From Gossypium raimondii (lineage: Eukaryota > Streptophyta > Magnoliopsida > Malvales > Malvaceae): a stretch of 64,000 bases of DNA. The translations under genes and the position numbers were made by a program. The notes under the pieces were generated by a model. That model worked only from the letters and a program-made list of their open reading frames with translations, did not search any database and had not been told where the DNA came from. Below are positions 23,523 to 35,090 of this stretch, one piece after another. The stretch covers positions 52,547,733 to 52,611,732 of the forward strand of contig NC_068571.1 in the NCBI RefSeq assembly GCF_025698545.1, in the 5' to 3' direction. The stretch's first letter is position 1. Every line of letters begins with the position of its first letter.

Positions 23523-26346
23523 TGTAATGACCCAAAATTTACGGGCATCGAAAAAGTACATTAAGTAAACTGAGTCCGTAAATAATTATTAGGAGTAATT
23601 GTGAGTTTAGTAGTATGTTTAAATAGGCTTTAATTAAGTGAAATTAGCTCAACTTTGAGAAAATAGTAAAAATGACTAAATTGAATTAGGGGTAAAAGTT
23701 TAATTATAGATTAAAATAAAATAAGGGATTAAATAGGAAATTATGCCTATTTCATTAGGTGAGGCGGCAAATGAGAAGATTTTTTTGATTATGTATTATA
23801 TATATATAAATATTATTATGGTTTTATATTAAAATAGTGACAAACATATGGTAGTGATAATAAACATGTGTAAAATACATGAAAATACACTTGTAATATA
23901 TTTGTATATTTTCTTAAATAATAACCAAAAGATATTTATTAGTTATTATTATATTATAAAATAAACTAAATAAAGACAAGTGTAAGGTGATGATAAAATA
24001 CAAGTGTGTTAATTAAAATATGTACATTTGTAATATATGTATTAAATTTACTTATTATTTAAGTAATATATATTTGTTATAATTATATATTATATTATTG
24101 TTAAATTAATAAACAAATATAATACAAAAGAAAATAAAAGGGACTAAAAGGGCAATTAAACTAGAAGCATAAGTTGAGACGGTTAATCCTTAAAAATATG
24201 AGATTTTTAAGTTAAATAAATATATTATATTATTAAATAATAAAGATATTTATTATGTTTTATTATTATATATGATATTATTATTATATTATATTATATT
24301 ATATATAAAGTAGAGTAAAGAAAGAAAACAGAGGAAATTGAACCAGAGTAGGGGACGAAACAGAAAGCAAAGAAAAGAGAAAAGAGAAGAAGAAGTTTTG
24401 GGTTTTAAGGTTCAATTCCAATTTGGTAAGTCAAATTAAGTTCTTTTCTTGTAATTTTGAGTTTTTATGAACCTGGAATAAAATATTATTAAGTATATGC
24501 TGAAAATTTTGGAAGTTATTAGATTTTTAGACATTAATTTTGCTAGTTAAAAGTGTGAATTAGAAATTGAATTAATAAAATTTCTAAATTGAATTGGGAG
24601 ATGTATTAAATTGTAAAATAAGCTATAAATTTTATATAATAATGACCAAAATTGCAAGAATTTCAAATTAGGAATTTATAATAAAAATTAGATAGTTAAG
24701 TTTAACTTTAGTTGAAATTGAGTAGAAATGAGGTATGAATTGAGAATGAGATAGAAAAATAAATGAAGCTATTTAGGGATTAAATTGAAATTGGGATGAA
24801 AGTAAAATAGAAATTCAAGTATTAGATGAAAATTTTATATTGTATTAATGATTATGGAATTTATCTTAATTTTTCGTAGCTAATATCGCACCCGAGGCAT
24901 CCACGAAGAAAGGAAAAAAAAAAGTGGACGAGGAGTAGACACGAGAAGCACGGTTTGTACTACTACAATTCAAATTACTTATTATTAAATGCTATATTTA
25001 AATTTATATGTATGGTAAGTGAAATATAAGGTAAGTATTACTATTAAGGTGAAAGAAATTCAATTGAATGATGAATATATGTGTGGAATTGAAATGAATA
25101 TTGACTTGAAAATGGAAAAGTGAATTTTGAATTGAAATGTGAATTTGGAGACCCTATTAACTAATCGAGCTGAGTCGGATATAGTTGGCATGCCATAGGA
25201 TTGGAAGAGTTCAGGGATACTTCGACCTCGAGTCGATGAGACATTGGGTGTCACTATATTTCTTTGGATAGATTCGATGACGTACTGGGTACCAATTTTC
25301 TTCGATTTTGCCGATGAGACACTGGGTGTCAACTATTGCTCCGAACTATCCGATAAGGCACTGGGTGCCATACTGGAGTGTATGGTTGGATCTGTGTATC
25401 CGCCAAAGTCCGAGTTTTGTTAATAGGGTAAATAATGAAATGATAAACCGAATGAGTTGATCAATAAAGCTACTGAAATGAGAAGAAATTTTTAAATTGT
25501 GAATTGAAATGTGATATGAGATTGAAGAATGAACCTAAGGTTCATGATGTGTCCAAGTTCAAATTGTGGATATATGATATTAATTGATAAATTGTTATTG
25601 TTGAAATATGAAATATGAAATATGAAATATGAAATTTGAATTTAAATTTATATGTATGATTTTTGCATTACATGTTTGTTAATGTTATAATTTGAATTAT
25701 GGTAATACCACTGAGTATAAAATACTCAGCGTACGGTTGTTTCCGTGCGCAGGTCGGTAGAAGTCACGAGTCCCGGTCCAACATCTGAATGATCCCGACT
25801 CCAGCATAAAAATTTTGGTGATGTTTTGTTCCTTTAAATGAAACTGGCATGTACATAGGGATTATAATGGTTATTTTGGTATGCTATATAATTTTGTTGT
25901 AAAGAAAGATATTTGTTGTTTTGATGATTAAATTAGTAAAACGGTGAAAATTGTTTATGGCAATGGTATTGAATTGGAATGGCTTGAATTGTTTATGAAC
26001 TGATTAGAAATGATAATAGGGTTTTCATTAATTAAGTGGTTAAGTCAATATGTCAACTATGATTTGAGTATATTTGAGTATATAAATGCATTGGTTGAAA
26101 TACTGGAATTGGTTTGGTTGCGATTTGAAATTTGCAGGGAAGGTTTAATATTTATAAAGAGGTTATATTGAAATTTTTTTTAAAAAAAGAAAAAGAATGA
26201 AGCCAATTAGTATAAATTTATATGAATTTTTGATTCTTTTATATATGTTCGTTATTTATCTAAGAATTATTTGTAAATTGTTCGAGATGTCCGATAATGT
26301 CTCGTAACCTTGTTTCGACGACAGTTTAGGGTTAGGGAGTGTTACA
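23523..26346 (+). mobile_element. Solo LTR of a retrotransposon, 2824 bp
   Basis: Starts TGTAATGACCC and ends GGGAGTGTTACA, with an exact 5-bp target duplication GTAAT at 23518-23522 and 26347-26351. No gag or pol coding sequence lies inside, so this is a lone LTR left by recombination. A TATA box (TATATATAAA, about 24300) sits 780 bp in and is followed by a purine-rich leader. At 25180-25390 a motif of the form 'gatgagacactgggtgtca' recurs about four times at roughly 60-bp spacing. At 25710-25755 the phrase 'actcagcgtacggttgtttccgtgcgcagg' is typical of long Gypsy-type plant LTRs. Assignment to Gypsy is inference, while the LTR boundaries are read directly. Confidence 0.88.
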
Positions 26347-26351
26347 GTAAT

Positions 26352-26826
26352 TACTTAAACCATGTTTAGTAGTATAAATTTTAATTTTCACAATTATATA
26401 ATTTTAAATTCCAAACATAATATGAAAAATATCAATAATATTTTGAGACAAGCTTTTCTAAACAAGTAACACTATATAAAAGCAAATTATCGTATGTAAT
26501 GTGTTAGTCTAAGAAAGTATCAACAATACAATTACTAATAAAATTGACAAGAAAAAAATATCATATGCAAATTTATCTAATTACTCCAAGATTTTATATT
26601 TATTGAGTTATTCACTCTTTAATATTCAATATATACTCATTGGACAAATATAAATAAATAATTAGTATAAATAATTTATAAGAAATATTATGTAATTTAG
26701 TTAAATATTTTGTAAGTTAAAATATATGAGAAATTATCTCTTGCTAATAAAATGTTTAAATTATTTAAACAAGATTAGTAAAATAATATATAATTATATT
26801 TAAAATTTATATGTCAAAAATTAAAA

Positions 26827-26867
<41 letters not shown>

Positions 26868-27419
26868 AAACAACTTTTAAACTTAATATATGTACCATAT
26901 AAACTGTTGAGTAAAATTATTCTCTTAGCTACGATTCGCAGAGTAGAATTGGTAAATTCAAATTGCATCATAAATACCGTATGTTAATTCTTAAAACTAT
27001 TTCGTCCAAATTGTTATATTCCAACTTGTGTTCTAACATCAATTCTAACAATTAATAGTGCAAATCAAAGGTTTTTTAGTAAGTATAAATTAAAATTAAA
27101 ATAAAATCATAAAATTCAAGAATTTTTATTGTTTTAATTAATTTTAATTTAGTGATAAGAACATGTAACAATCTCTAAAATCATGGATAAATGCAATCTC
27201 TTTCTCCATAACAACAACAATAATCAGGAACTATTACTTTACTTGCGTGCAAGGTAAACTACATCCACTAAAAACAATAAAAAATATATTTAAGTAATAT
27301 TTTAAAAATATATTTATGATACGAAAATTTTATTAATGGAATTTTGATTTGATATGATTAAAATCTCAATTTCTCGAGTTCTTAGATTCAAGTTATTTAA
27401 AAAGTAAATTACGTCTATA
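26352..27419. other. AT-rich intergenic DNA
   Basis: No gene seen. Contains a long ATT microsatellite. Confidence 0.5.
26826..26863. repeat. (ATT)n microsatellite
   Basis: About 12 uninterrupted trinucleotide units. Confidence 0.88.
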
Positions 27420-27439
27420 ACCCTACTAAAATAGAACTT

Positions 27440-28150
27440 TTGTTTTAAAATTGTGGTTTATATTTTTTCAACGGTTAATGTATCAAATTAAAAGGTTCAT
27501 TGTTGTCCCTCTACTATTAAAAGAAACGTTTCAATCCTTGTACGTTGGAATAGATGACATTTCAGTTCCTACTTCCAACATGTTAACTTTGTTGTTAATG
27601 GAATGACATAACTTAATTGTTGTTGACATGGCATTAAATAAAATTAAAAAGCTTACTGGTCTTGGAAACAAATAAAATAACGTGGCTGATGTGGACCAAA
27701 CTACAAATAATTTAAACATAATAGTTATGTAAAAATAATAAATAAATAAAATTGAAAACAATTTGAGATAAAAGCAAAATCAAATTCTTACCTCTACTCA
27801 TTCTTCAAAAATATTTTTTTAGCCTTTTAATTCAATTTAATGTTTGATTTAATGCGATGTCAGTCACTGTTAACTCATGTCATTCCATTAACAACAAACT
27901 TAACGTGCAAGGATTAAAATGTCAGCTTTTCACATGTATGGGAACTAAAATGTTTAATTTGATTTAATATTTGATTTAATGTTACGTCAATAATAGTTAA
28001 GTCATGTCATTCATTTAACGACAAACTTAACATGCAAGGATTAAAATGTTAGCTTTTGAAATGTATAGGGACTAAAATGTTCCTTTTAATAGTAGAGAGA
28101 CTAAAATGAACTTTATGATATGGTATGAGGACTTGTGGTAAACTTTAACC
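27440..28150. mobile_element. Inverted-repeat element with an internal 127-bp tandem duplication
   Basis: Left arm 'ccctctactattaaaagaaac...aatccttgtacgttgg' returns inverted on the right as '...caaggattaaaatg...ccttttaatagtagagag'. The right half is duplicated in tandem: the unit starting 'tttgatttaatg' at 27843 begins again at 27970. No coding capacity; MITE-like. Confidence 0.6.
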
Positions 28151-28354
28151 TTTTTCAAGTAAATTGGTGTCCGATTAATTTGTTATATTAATATTTAATT
28201 TACTTAGGACACCGATTCAGTCAAATACTTTATAAATAACTAGAAATTCTATCACAAGTGTATGCATGTGATACAATAACGATTATAAAAATATAAAAAT
28301 AAAAAAACACTTACAAAATCATATAACTAACTTGGCAAATAAAATGGTGTTTTT

Positions 28355-28475
28355 GGTGATAGGGCAAAGCCAAAACAAATTTTAGGGTGGATTTTAATTT
28401 TTATAATTTATATTTTATAATTTATAAAGGATTAAATCAATTTTATAATTTTAGGGTAAGCAAATGGGTGATATC
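28355..28475. repeat. Dispersed repeat, family N (short copy)
   Basis: Starts 'gggcaaagccaaaacaaatttt' and continues through 'aggattaaatcaattttataattttagggtaag'. Confidence 0.35.
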
Positions 28476-29084
28476 AACTATTTTATAAATAAAAAGTATA
28501 TAGATATACAAGTATATATAACAATTTTATATAACAAATATACTTATTATTTTACATTAAGCTAAATTTTGCTTAAATTCATATGGTAAAAGTTTTTTCG
28601 TATATAATGTCTCGATTCAAGTCGTATTATGTATAAATTTTATTAATTTATGAAAGAGGAAAAGGTTAAGAATACCTACATGATCATATAAATAAATTTT
28701 AAGCCGATATGAAATAACACAAGCAATGATGCACACGTGATTGGATGGAAACAATGAATTTAGCTATATTCCCATGTGAATTAATAAAGAACCCTAACCA
28801 AATGCATGCATTCGTTAGTGTTTTGGTTCTCAACATTGCATTTTCCCGTGATGTACTTTGGTGCCGTAGGGTCACCGTCTGTGCATAAATAAAAATCTTC
28901 CGATTAATCCTCTATGTTTTTGTCAATTAAATTGCGCTCTGATTTTCTCCTCCAGAAATATGCTATGAAATCACGTCTAAAAAAACCCCTATGCATGCAT
29001 GTGGCCGTGACATAGACTGGACAACTTCAGACAAGATGAAACCATATAAACATAAATATATATAAACATAAATATATATAAAAA
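28476..29084. other. Intergenic DNA with RY-type motifs
   Basis: The stretch 28720-29040 is less AT-rich, with CATGCA/TGCATG motifs at about 28802-28810 and 28992-29002 and an ACGTG core near 28734. No coding frame was found. Confidence 0.35.
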
Positions 29085-29625
29085 ATAAAGTAAAATACAA
29101 AGTAAGTTTATAATTTGATTACTCAATTTTAAAAAGTTATAAAATGGTCGTTGAATTATTTGAAAATTTTGATTTAAGTTATCGGACTGTTAAAATTGTT
29201 ATTGTATGGCCTTCTTTGTTCGCACCACTTGCACCAATAAAAAGCTCTCCTCCTTCTCTGCTACAATTTCATTTTCACGAAATAACTTTGAACATCATGA
29301 ATTTGTGATCTAAAATTCAAACAGTTTTAGTCTCTGATCTCTGGCAATGACAATCAAATAAACTTGGATCTATATTCTACTACTCATTGAAGAGTACTGA
29401 TCCATCACACTGGTCGTTGAATCGTTGCTTGAAACTCGCTAGCTAGACTTTTAAGAAAATAAAACTTAACAACCCAGTGACTTAAATAAAAAAATTCAAA
29501 TGGTTCAGTGACTTAAATCAAAACTTTTGAATATTTTAGTGACCATTTTGTAACTTTTTAAAGTTTAGCGACTAAAATGTAAATAGTAGTTTAGTGACCT
29601 TGGGTGTAGTTTACCCTTAAAAATA
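29085..29625. mobile_element. Long-TIR MITE-like element (copy 2 of 4)
   Basis: Left arm 'ttaaaaagttataaaatggtcgttgaatta...ttttgatttaagtta' mirrors the right arm 'gacttaaatcaaaacttttgaatattttagtgaccattttgtaa' over roughly 100 bp. The right end finishes 'tgtagtttaccctt'. The interior is non-coding. Confidence 0.65.
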
Positions 29626-30064
29626 ATCGGATATATGTGAAAAACACATATAAAAAATACATTTACCTTTTTCTAGGAAATACCGACTACAACGTTAAAT
29701 TATTAAACATAGTAGTTCGCATGACAATCCACACGTACTTCATGCTTTTTTTTTTGAATTTTTATATATCTTTTAGATTTTAGAATTATTTATTTAATTT
29801 ATTACTTGTTGATGTGACATATATTACAAATATGCTATGTCAACATAAAGTACACACGGGTTGTCACACCAACATCGTTAAAAAATGAATGTTTAGTCAA
29901 CATTTCCATTTAGAAAAATAGATTTGTCTCTTGTTGAAAGGTTAATGGCAAAATTTAGCTTAAAAAAATAAAGGTCCAAATTGACAAAAATAAAAAATAG
30001 GAGGGCTAAATTTAGTATTATGTCTTTAAAGAATAATACATTTGTTGCTTATCCTTATATAAAG
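29626..30064. other. AT-rich intergenic DNA, no gene seen
   Basis: Nothing recognised. Confidence 0.5.
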
Positions 30065-30365
30065 TAAGGGTTAATTCAATGTATGTCCCCAAACTATGGG
30101 TCAAATTTTAAATTGTTTTCTAAACTTCATAACAATTTAATTGAAGCCTAAAACTGAAGTATCGTTTCAATTAAGTGTTCTCGTTAGTCTAGCCGTTTTT
30201 AGTGTTATATTCTACCTTTGATTAATACATGTTTTAAATATTTTATATCCAAACTAACATTTAATACCAAAACTAACAACTAGTATGATAAAAGATCTAA
30301 TTCAAACAATACTATAGTTTGAGGATTTAATTCAAACATTTTAGAGTTTAGGAAACAAATAAAAT
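30065..30365. mobile_element. MITE-like element
   Basis: Left end 'ggttaattcaatgtatgtccccaaactat' is mirrored at the right by 'tatagtttgaggatttaattcaaac'. About 300 bp and non-coding. Confidence 0.5.
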
Positions 30366-31311
30366 TAGAAACATATATTAATATGTATAGTCACTAAATC
30401 TAAATTAAATTTCCAAAACTTGAGATATTTTATAGTTAATATAGTAGGTTTACATACTTTTCACAAATTTTTATACTATTAATATTTTAACAATTCAATC
30501 ATTACACATAAAATTTACTCAAAACTCGACATATACAATTTATATGAATAAAATATGAAAATTGATGAGCTAATTGTTAAAATAATATAAAACTATTTTA
30601 TTTTTATATAGTAAAAATGAATCTCTCCCCACATATATTCTAACTCCATGATGAAGAACAATTTAAAAAGCAAAAAGAAAAATTATGTGTGGGAAATTGA
30701 TCCCTAGGTTAATTGAAAGCCACTCAAAATGATGTTTGAACAGATTCCAAAAGGCTGGCTTTAAATGGTGGAAGTGGTGTGATAATTCATGGAAGACTTT
30801 TGAAAACAGTGACTGAAAGCGAGGCCACGAATGAAAACCCTAATTGATGCCACGAGTCGAGGAGCAAATTCATTTGGCCCGAGTTAAATCAGAACCACCA
30901 AAATCCAAAAATAAAGTAATTTTGAAACGAAAGGAAGAAAATATTTGCATTTTCTTTTACTGCAGAAGAAAGGGGATGTCAACGTTTCTGGGATTTAGAG
31001 GATCTTGTGGGTACGCTGATTTGAAAGTGAAATGGCTGAAAACTGAGATTAATTAATCTACCTTTTCCCGATCTATACATTTTATATATATATATCATAC
31101 AGTACTTACTTTTATTTATAACCTTTAAATTCCTAAATAGAAGGAAAATGCTCTTGAATTTACATCCTGATAGCAACTGTGTTAAATATATATACTCTTT
31201 TGTATATCAAATTTCAAAGCCGAGGTAAAAAAACAACCACATATTATATTTATATTAAAATCACCTATTGCCTGGTGAAAGGGGAAGTGAGCATGGCATC
31301 AAGAAGGGTGT
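30366..31311. other. Intergenic DNA, partly low-copy in appearance
   Basis: The segment 30690-31060 is less AT-rich and could be gene-derived. Its 70-codon open frame starts only with TTG and has no family signature. Confidence 0.4.
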
Positions 31312-31478
31312 CTAGTATTGTCGTTTGCTTGATATTGTGAAGTGAGGGTTCTTGACTGCCGAAAGCAGCTCAGTGCACTCATCAGACCATCTCCTATTGT
31401 CGTTTAAAGGCTTGAAGCTGGTGCTGATCGCTCGAACCATTTGATATGCTTTGACTGAAGGTACTAAATTAACTCGGA
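31312..31478 (-). pseudogene. Orphan exon-like coding fragment, function unknown
   Basis: On the minus strand, about 52 codons stay open to a TAG at 31312-31314 and read like ordinary soluble protein (PSVKAYQMVRAIS, then FKPLNDNRRWSDECTELL, then SAVKNPHF). The base composition is much richer in GC than either flank. There is no ATG start and no second exon that I can join to it, so it looks like a relic exon or captured gene fragment. I do not recognise the family. Confidence 0.3.
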
Positions 31479-31814
31479 TATGGGTTTTTGTATGTATCTT
31501 AATTCGAGCCTAAAGATTAATTATGTTGTTTATTTGAATTTATATTTTTAATATTTTTTAAATTTCCAATATTCCAATAGTAGTGTAAATGTTTTAATGA
31601 AAATTAAAATGTTTAATTAGAGTTTATGTCATTCTTTTATTTATTTCTTTGTGTTTACAATTTTATTATAATTTTCAAGCGGTTGAATTAATAGTATAAG
31701 CGCTTGAACCTATTAGACTAAAATTTGGTGGTCTGACATGTTTGATAATTGGTTTAATTCTGAAAACATTCATAATACTCTAATAATATATATTGTTATT
31801 ACCATATATAAACC

Positions 31815-32075
31815 TTCCCAAAAAGAATGACTTAATAAGGGAGGGATCATTAGATCTTAGGTAAATTTCTTGCGAAGATGAGCACATGCGCTTCTATCAC
31901 TTCTCAAAATCAACTCCACAAAACTAAACTAAACTTTGCCCTAACTAGTCACATCAAGTCAACTTCGACACTACTTAATCGAACCAACCATCACTCTACT
32001 TTTGGGCGTAGACGGTAGGATCTTTATTCAAGAAACTCCAAAACCTTCTATAAAAGTCCCTAAGCAACTCCCGGT
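31815..32075. repeat. Direct repeat, copy 1
   Basis: Shares a diverged run with 32503-32720: 'aagaatgacttaataagggaggg', 'acaaaactaaactaaactttgccctaacta' and 'cacatcaagtcaa' appear in the same order there. Confidence 0.5.
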
Positions 32076-32502
32076 AATACTGTGTGAACTACATCTAAAC
32101 TCCTGTGTAACCTCTGTTTATATTGTTTGCATCAACAATTAGTGTCATCCATGAGAAAATAGCAAGAAACCATGTATGTACCCCTCAAGAATTGAGTAAT
32201 TTGATACGTTAAAATAGACTCTTTAATACACTTGATGAACTTATTCTCAAGCAATTTAAGTGTCTTTTATATATTTTTGTTGATTTTTAACTTTAAGCAT
32301 TAATAAACCTTTTTTTTTTTTTCTTAGTTTGACACCTTTTTTGAGTCCCAACTCCTCACCACAACATTCATCGCCACAACTACTTTGCCAAAAGGTAGCC
32401 TCGAAGAAGGCTACTTCCCAACCTCGTCCTTGTGTGCCTAGGATGGCAATTGTTATACCAATATAAATACTTTGCCAAAAGTCTATCACTAGCATAGTCA
32501 CC
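32076..32502. other. Spacer between direct repeats
   Basis: Carries an open minus-strand frame of 82 codons (32256-32504) without family match. If the flanking repeats are LTRs this is a very small internal region. Confidence 0.3.
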
Positions 32503-32720
32503 ATGCCAAAGAGAACGACTTAAAGAGGGAGGACCCATTGAACCTCAAACAAAATTCTTGGGAAAAATCACACTTGTCCTTTCATAGTTACCAATACCAA
32601 CTTCATAGAACAAAACTCTACCCTAACTAATCACATCAAGTCAAATTAAGCACCACTTACTCTGATTGATGAATATTGGTAAATCAAGAAATAATTGTAA
32701 AAAGCTTCAAGAGGCCCACT
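32503..32720. repeat. Direct repeat, copy 2
   Basis: Counterpart of 31815-32075, offset by about 688 bp, same orientation ('gagaacgacttaaagagggagg', 'ctaactaatcacatcaagtcaa'). Confidence 0.5.
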
Positions 32721-33429
32721 CTATTAATGGTGTACAAAATATCAAGTCTTAGATGTCAAATCCTCCCCTTCATCATCTTGAATCTGTCACCATCACTATG
32801 ATATATCTGCAACCTTACATTGATAATTAATCTCATATATACATCGAAACATAACTACAAATTAAAAACTATATTGTCAGTACATTAAATAATTATCTAA
32901 ATTTAATAATTAAATATATTAAAATAACTTCATCAACTATGAATTTAATTTAATAAAAAAATCTAAAATCTAAAATGTAACTAATACAATTTTTTGTCTT
33001 GCTTTCATTTCATGGATGCCCTTAAAGCAACGTAATTACCAAATATTTTAACTGTTTGGCAACGATATCACTTGGATGTTATTTTAAGTTATCACATTTG
33101 CTTTTTTATTTATCAAAAACTAATCAGTTTGGTAATAAAAATTACTTAAAGCAAACATTATACATCATTTAGACATTGACACTAATTTATAGTTTTAAAC
33201 CTACGAAAAGACACTTTGTCTCCTTAAAGAAGAGAAAAGATATTATCTTTAACAATAAAAATATATTAATGTAGTTATAAATGCATGTTAAATCGAATCG
33301 AGTGGTAAATAATTCAACATTCTTTGTTAAAAAGAAAGTAGTATTAAAAGAGTTTTGTCTTTATGGATTCGATAGATTCGACTTTAAATTTTGTCAAAAC
33401 TTAATATGATTATAAAATATTGATTAAAT
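32721..33429. other. AT-rich intergenic DNA, no gene seen
   Basis: Nothing recognised. Confidence 0.5.
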
Positions 33430-33860
33430 TTAAGGATAAACTACAGTTAAGTTCACTAGACTATTAGAATATTTATATTTTGATCACTCGATTCCAAAGA
33501 GTTACAAAAGAGCCATTGAACTATTCAGGAGTTTTCATTTAAGTTATTGGGTTGTTAAAATCATTGTTGTATGGCTTTATATGTTCACATCACCTGCACC
33601 AATCAAAATTCCCCCATTCTCTACTACAATTCATTTTTTTTTCATGAAACAATTTTGAACGTCACCAATCTACAAGTCAAAATTCAAACAGTTTTTTTCT
33701 CCGATTTCCAACACTGACCATTAGGTTGACCTAGTAAATATTTTTAAATATAAAAAGTTTATCAGTCAAATGACTTAAGTAAAACTTTTGAATAATTCAA
33801 TGACCAAAACGTAAATTTATTAATAATTTAATGACTGTGAATGTAATTTATCTTAAATTT
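33430..33860. mobile_element. Long-TIR MITE-like element (copy 3 of 4)
   Basis: Closely follows the copy at 29085-29625: the left arm starts 'aggataaactacag', the interior repeats 'gttgtatggcttt...atgttcacatcacctgcaccaat', and the right end is 'gaatgtaatttatctt'. Confidence 0.6.
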
Positions 33861-34944
33861 AATATAACAACAAGATTCTTCCTTTTATTTTTTAAAAAAG
33901 GGAGATTTTGTAGAAAGTTTTCCAAATATGGGGCTGGTTTATGTGTTTAGAGGATTCCCATTTCTCTATACGATTTTCTTGGCCAAAAGAAGCACAAAAA
34001 CCAATTATTAATTTTACTCAACCAATTCATCAATGGAGGAAAAAAAAACCACATGAATTAATTTATACATAGAAGCATACAAACTTTGCTTTCCACGTCA
34101 AAAGAGTTTAAAGAAAATAGATTTCTGATTTTTCATAGGTTTTAATTGATTATTTAATTTTGATGAATTTTCGAATCGATCTGTTTATAATTAATCTTAT
34201 CGATCTAAATTATTGTTGTAATATTGTATAAGGGTATATGAATTTAAATTTTACGCATACTATTTATTTTATCAAACATTCAATAAAATATTTTTATTTT
34301 ATGAATTATGCTTTGACTTTTAATAAAATCGAGAGACAAAATCTTTATCGAAAAATATCGAATAGGATGAAAACTTTATTAACTCTAAACAAAAACACAT
34401 ATCGAAAAAAAATAAAAATAAAAAAAAGCTTATCCTTAGTTGGAACACATGATTCATGGAGATGATTTTTTGTCTAGTCTTGGCCTTGTAGTGGAGCTAT
34501 GTTGATTCGACATCACTTCACAAACTTAACATGAACATCCTACTTTAATATTGAACCTAAAAAGGAATTACATGACAAAAGGTAAATTGGAAAATAAAAT
34601 AATTTTAAAAGATATTTAAATTTTAATTAACAATGGTGAAAAATAATCATGGAAATGATTTTTAGAGACAAGAGATCTAGGAATATATTATCTTTTCGTG
34701 GAATTTATTTATTTATTAAACCAGAATAACAACTTTTAAAGTTCCAATAAAGAATAATTTATTTTAGAAGATCAATGAAAATAAATGATATTTCATATTA
34801 AAGTTACAAGTTGCGACACTTATCCATTAACCTAAGAAAATGTATTAAAAGGATACAAAATTGACCAATTTTCAAGTTGCAACTACTTCTTATTTACAGT
34901 ATAAAATTTTCAATGTTTTATATTTATATAAAATAATTTATATT
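33861..34944. other. AT-rich intergenic DNA, no gene seen
   Basis: Nothing recognised. The 75-codon frame at 34238 is Lys/Asn-rich low complexity. Confidence 0.5.
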
Positions 34945-35090
34945 AGTCGATTACGTTTTAGTTTGATTGGTATCAATATTATTATTAGTATAAGAGAACA
35001 TGAGTTTAAATATGCTGAAATGTATTATCCTCTTACTTAAAAGTCGATGAATGATTATAAATAATTTTAGATATCGTATTAAGATAATAA
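34945..35090 (+). mobile_element. SINE-like copy
   Basis: Has the full layout in decayed form: 'tagtttgattggtatcaatatt', 'catgagtttaaatatgctgaaatgtattatcctctta', and a tail similar to that of the 19188 copy (ataattttagatatc). Confidence 0.5.
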
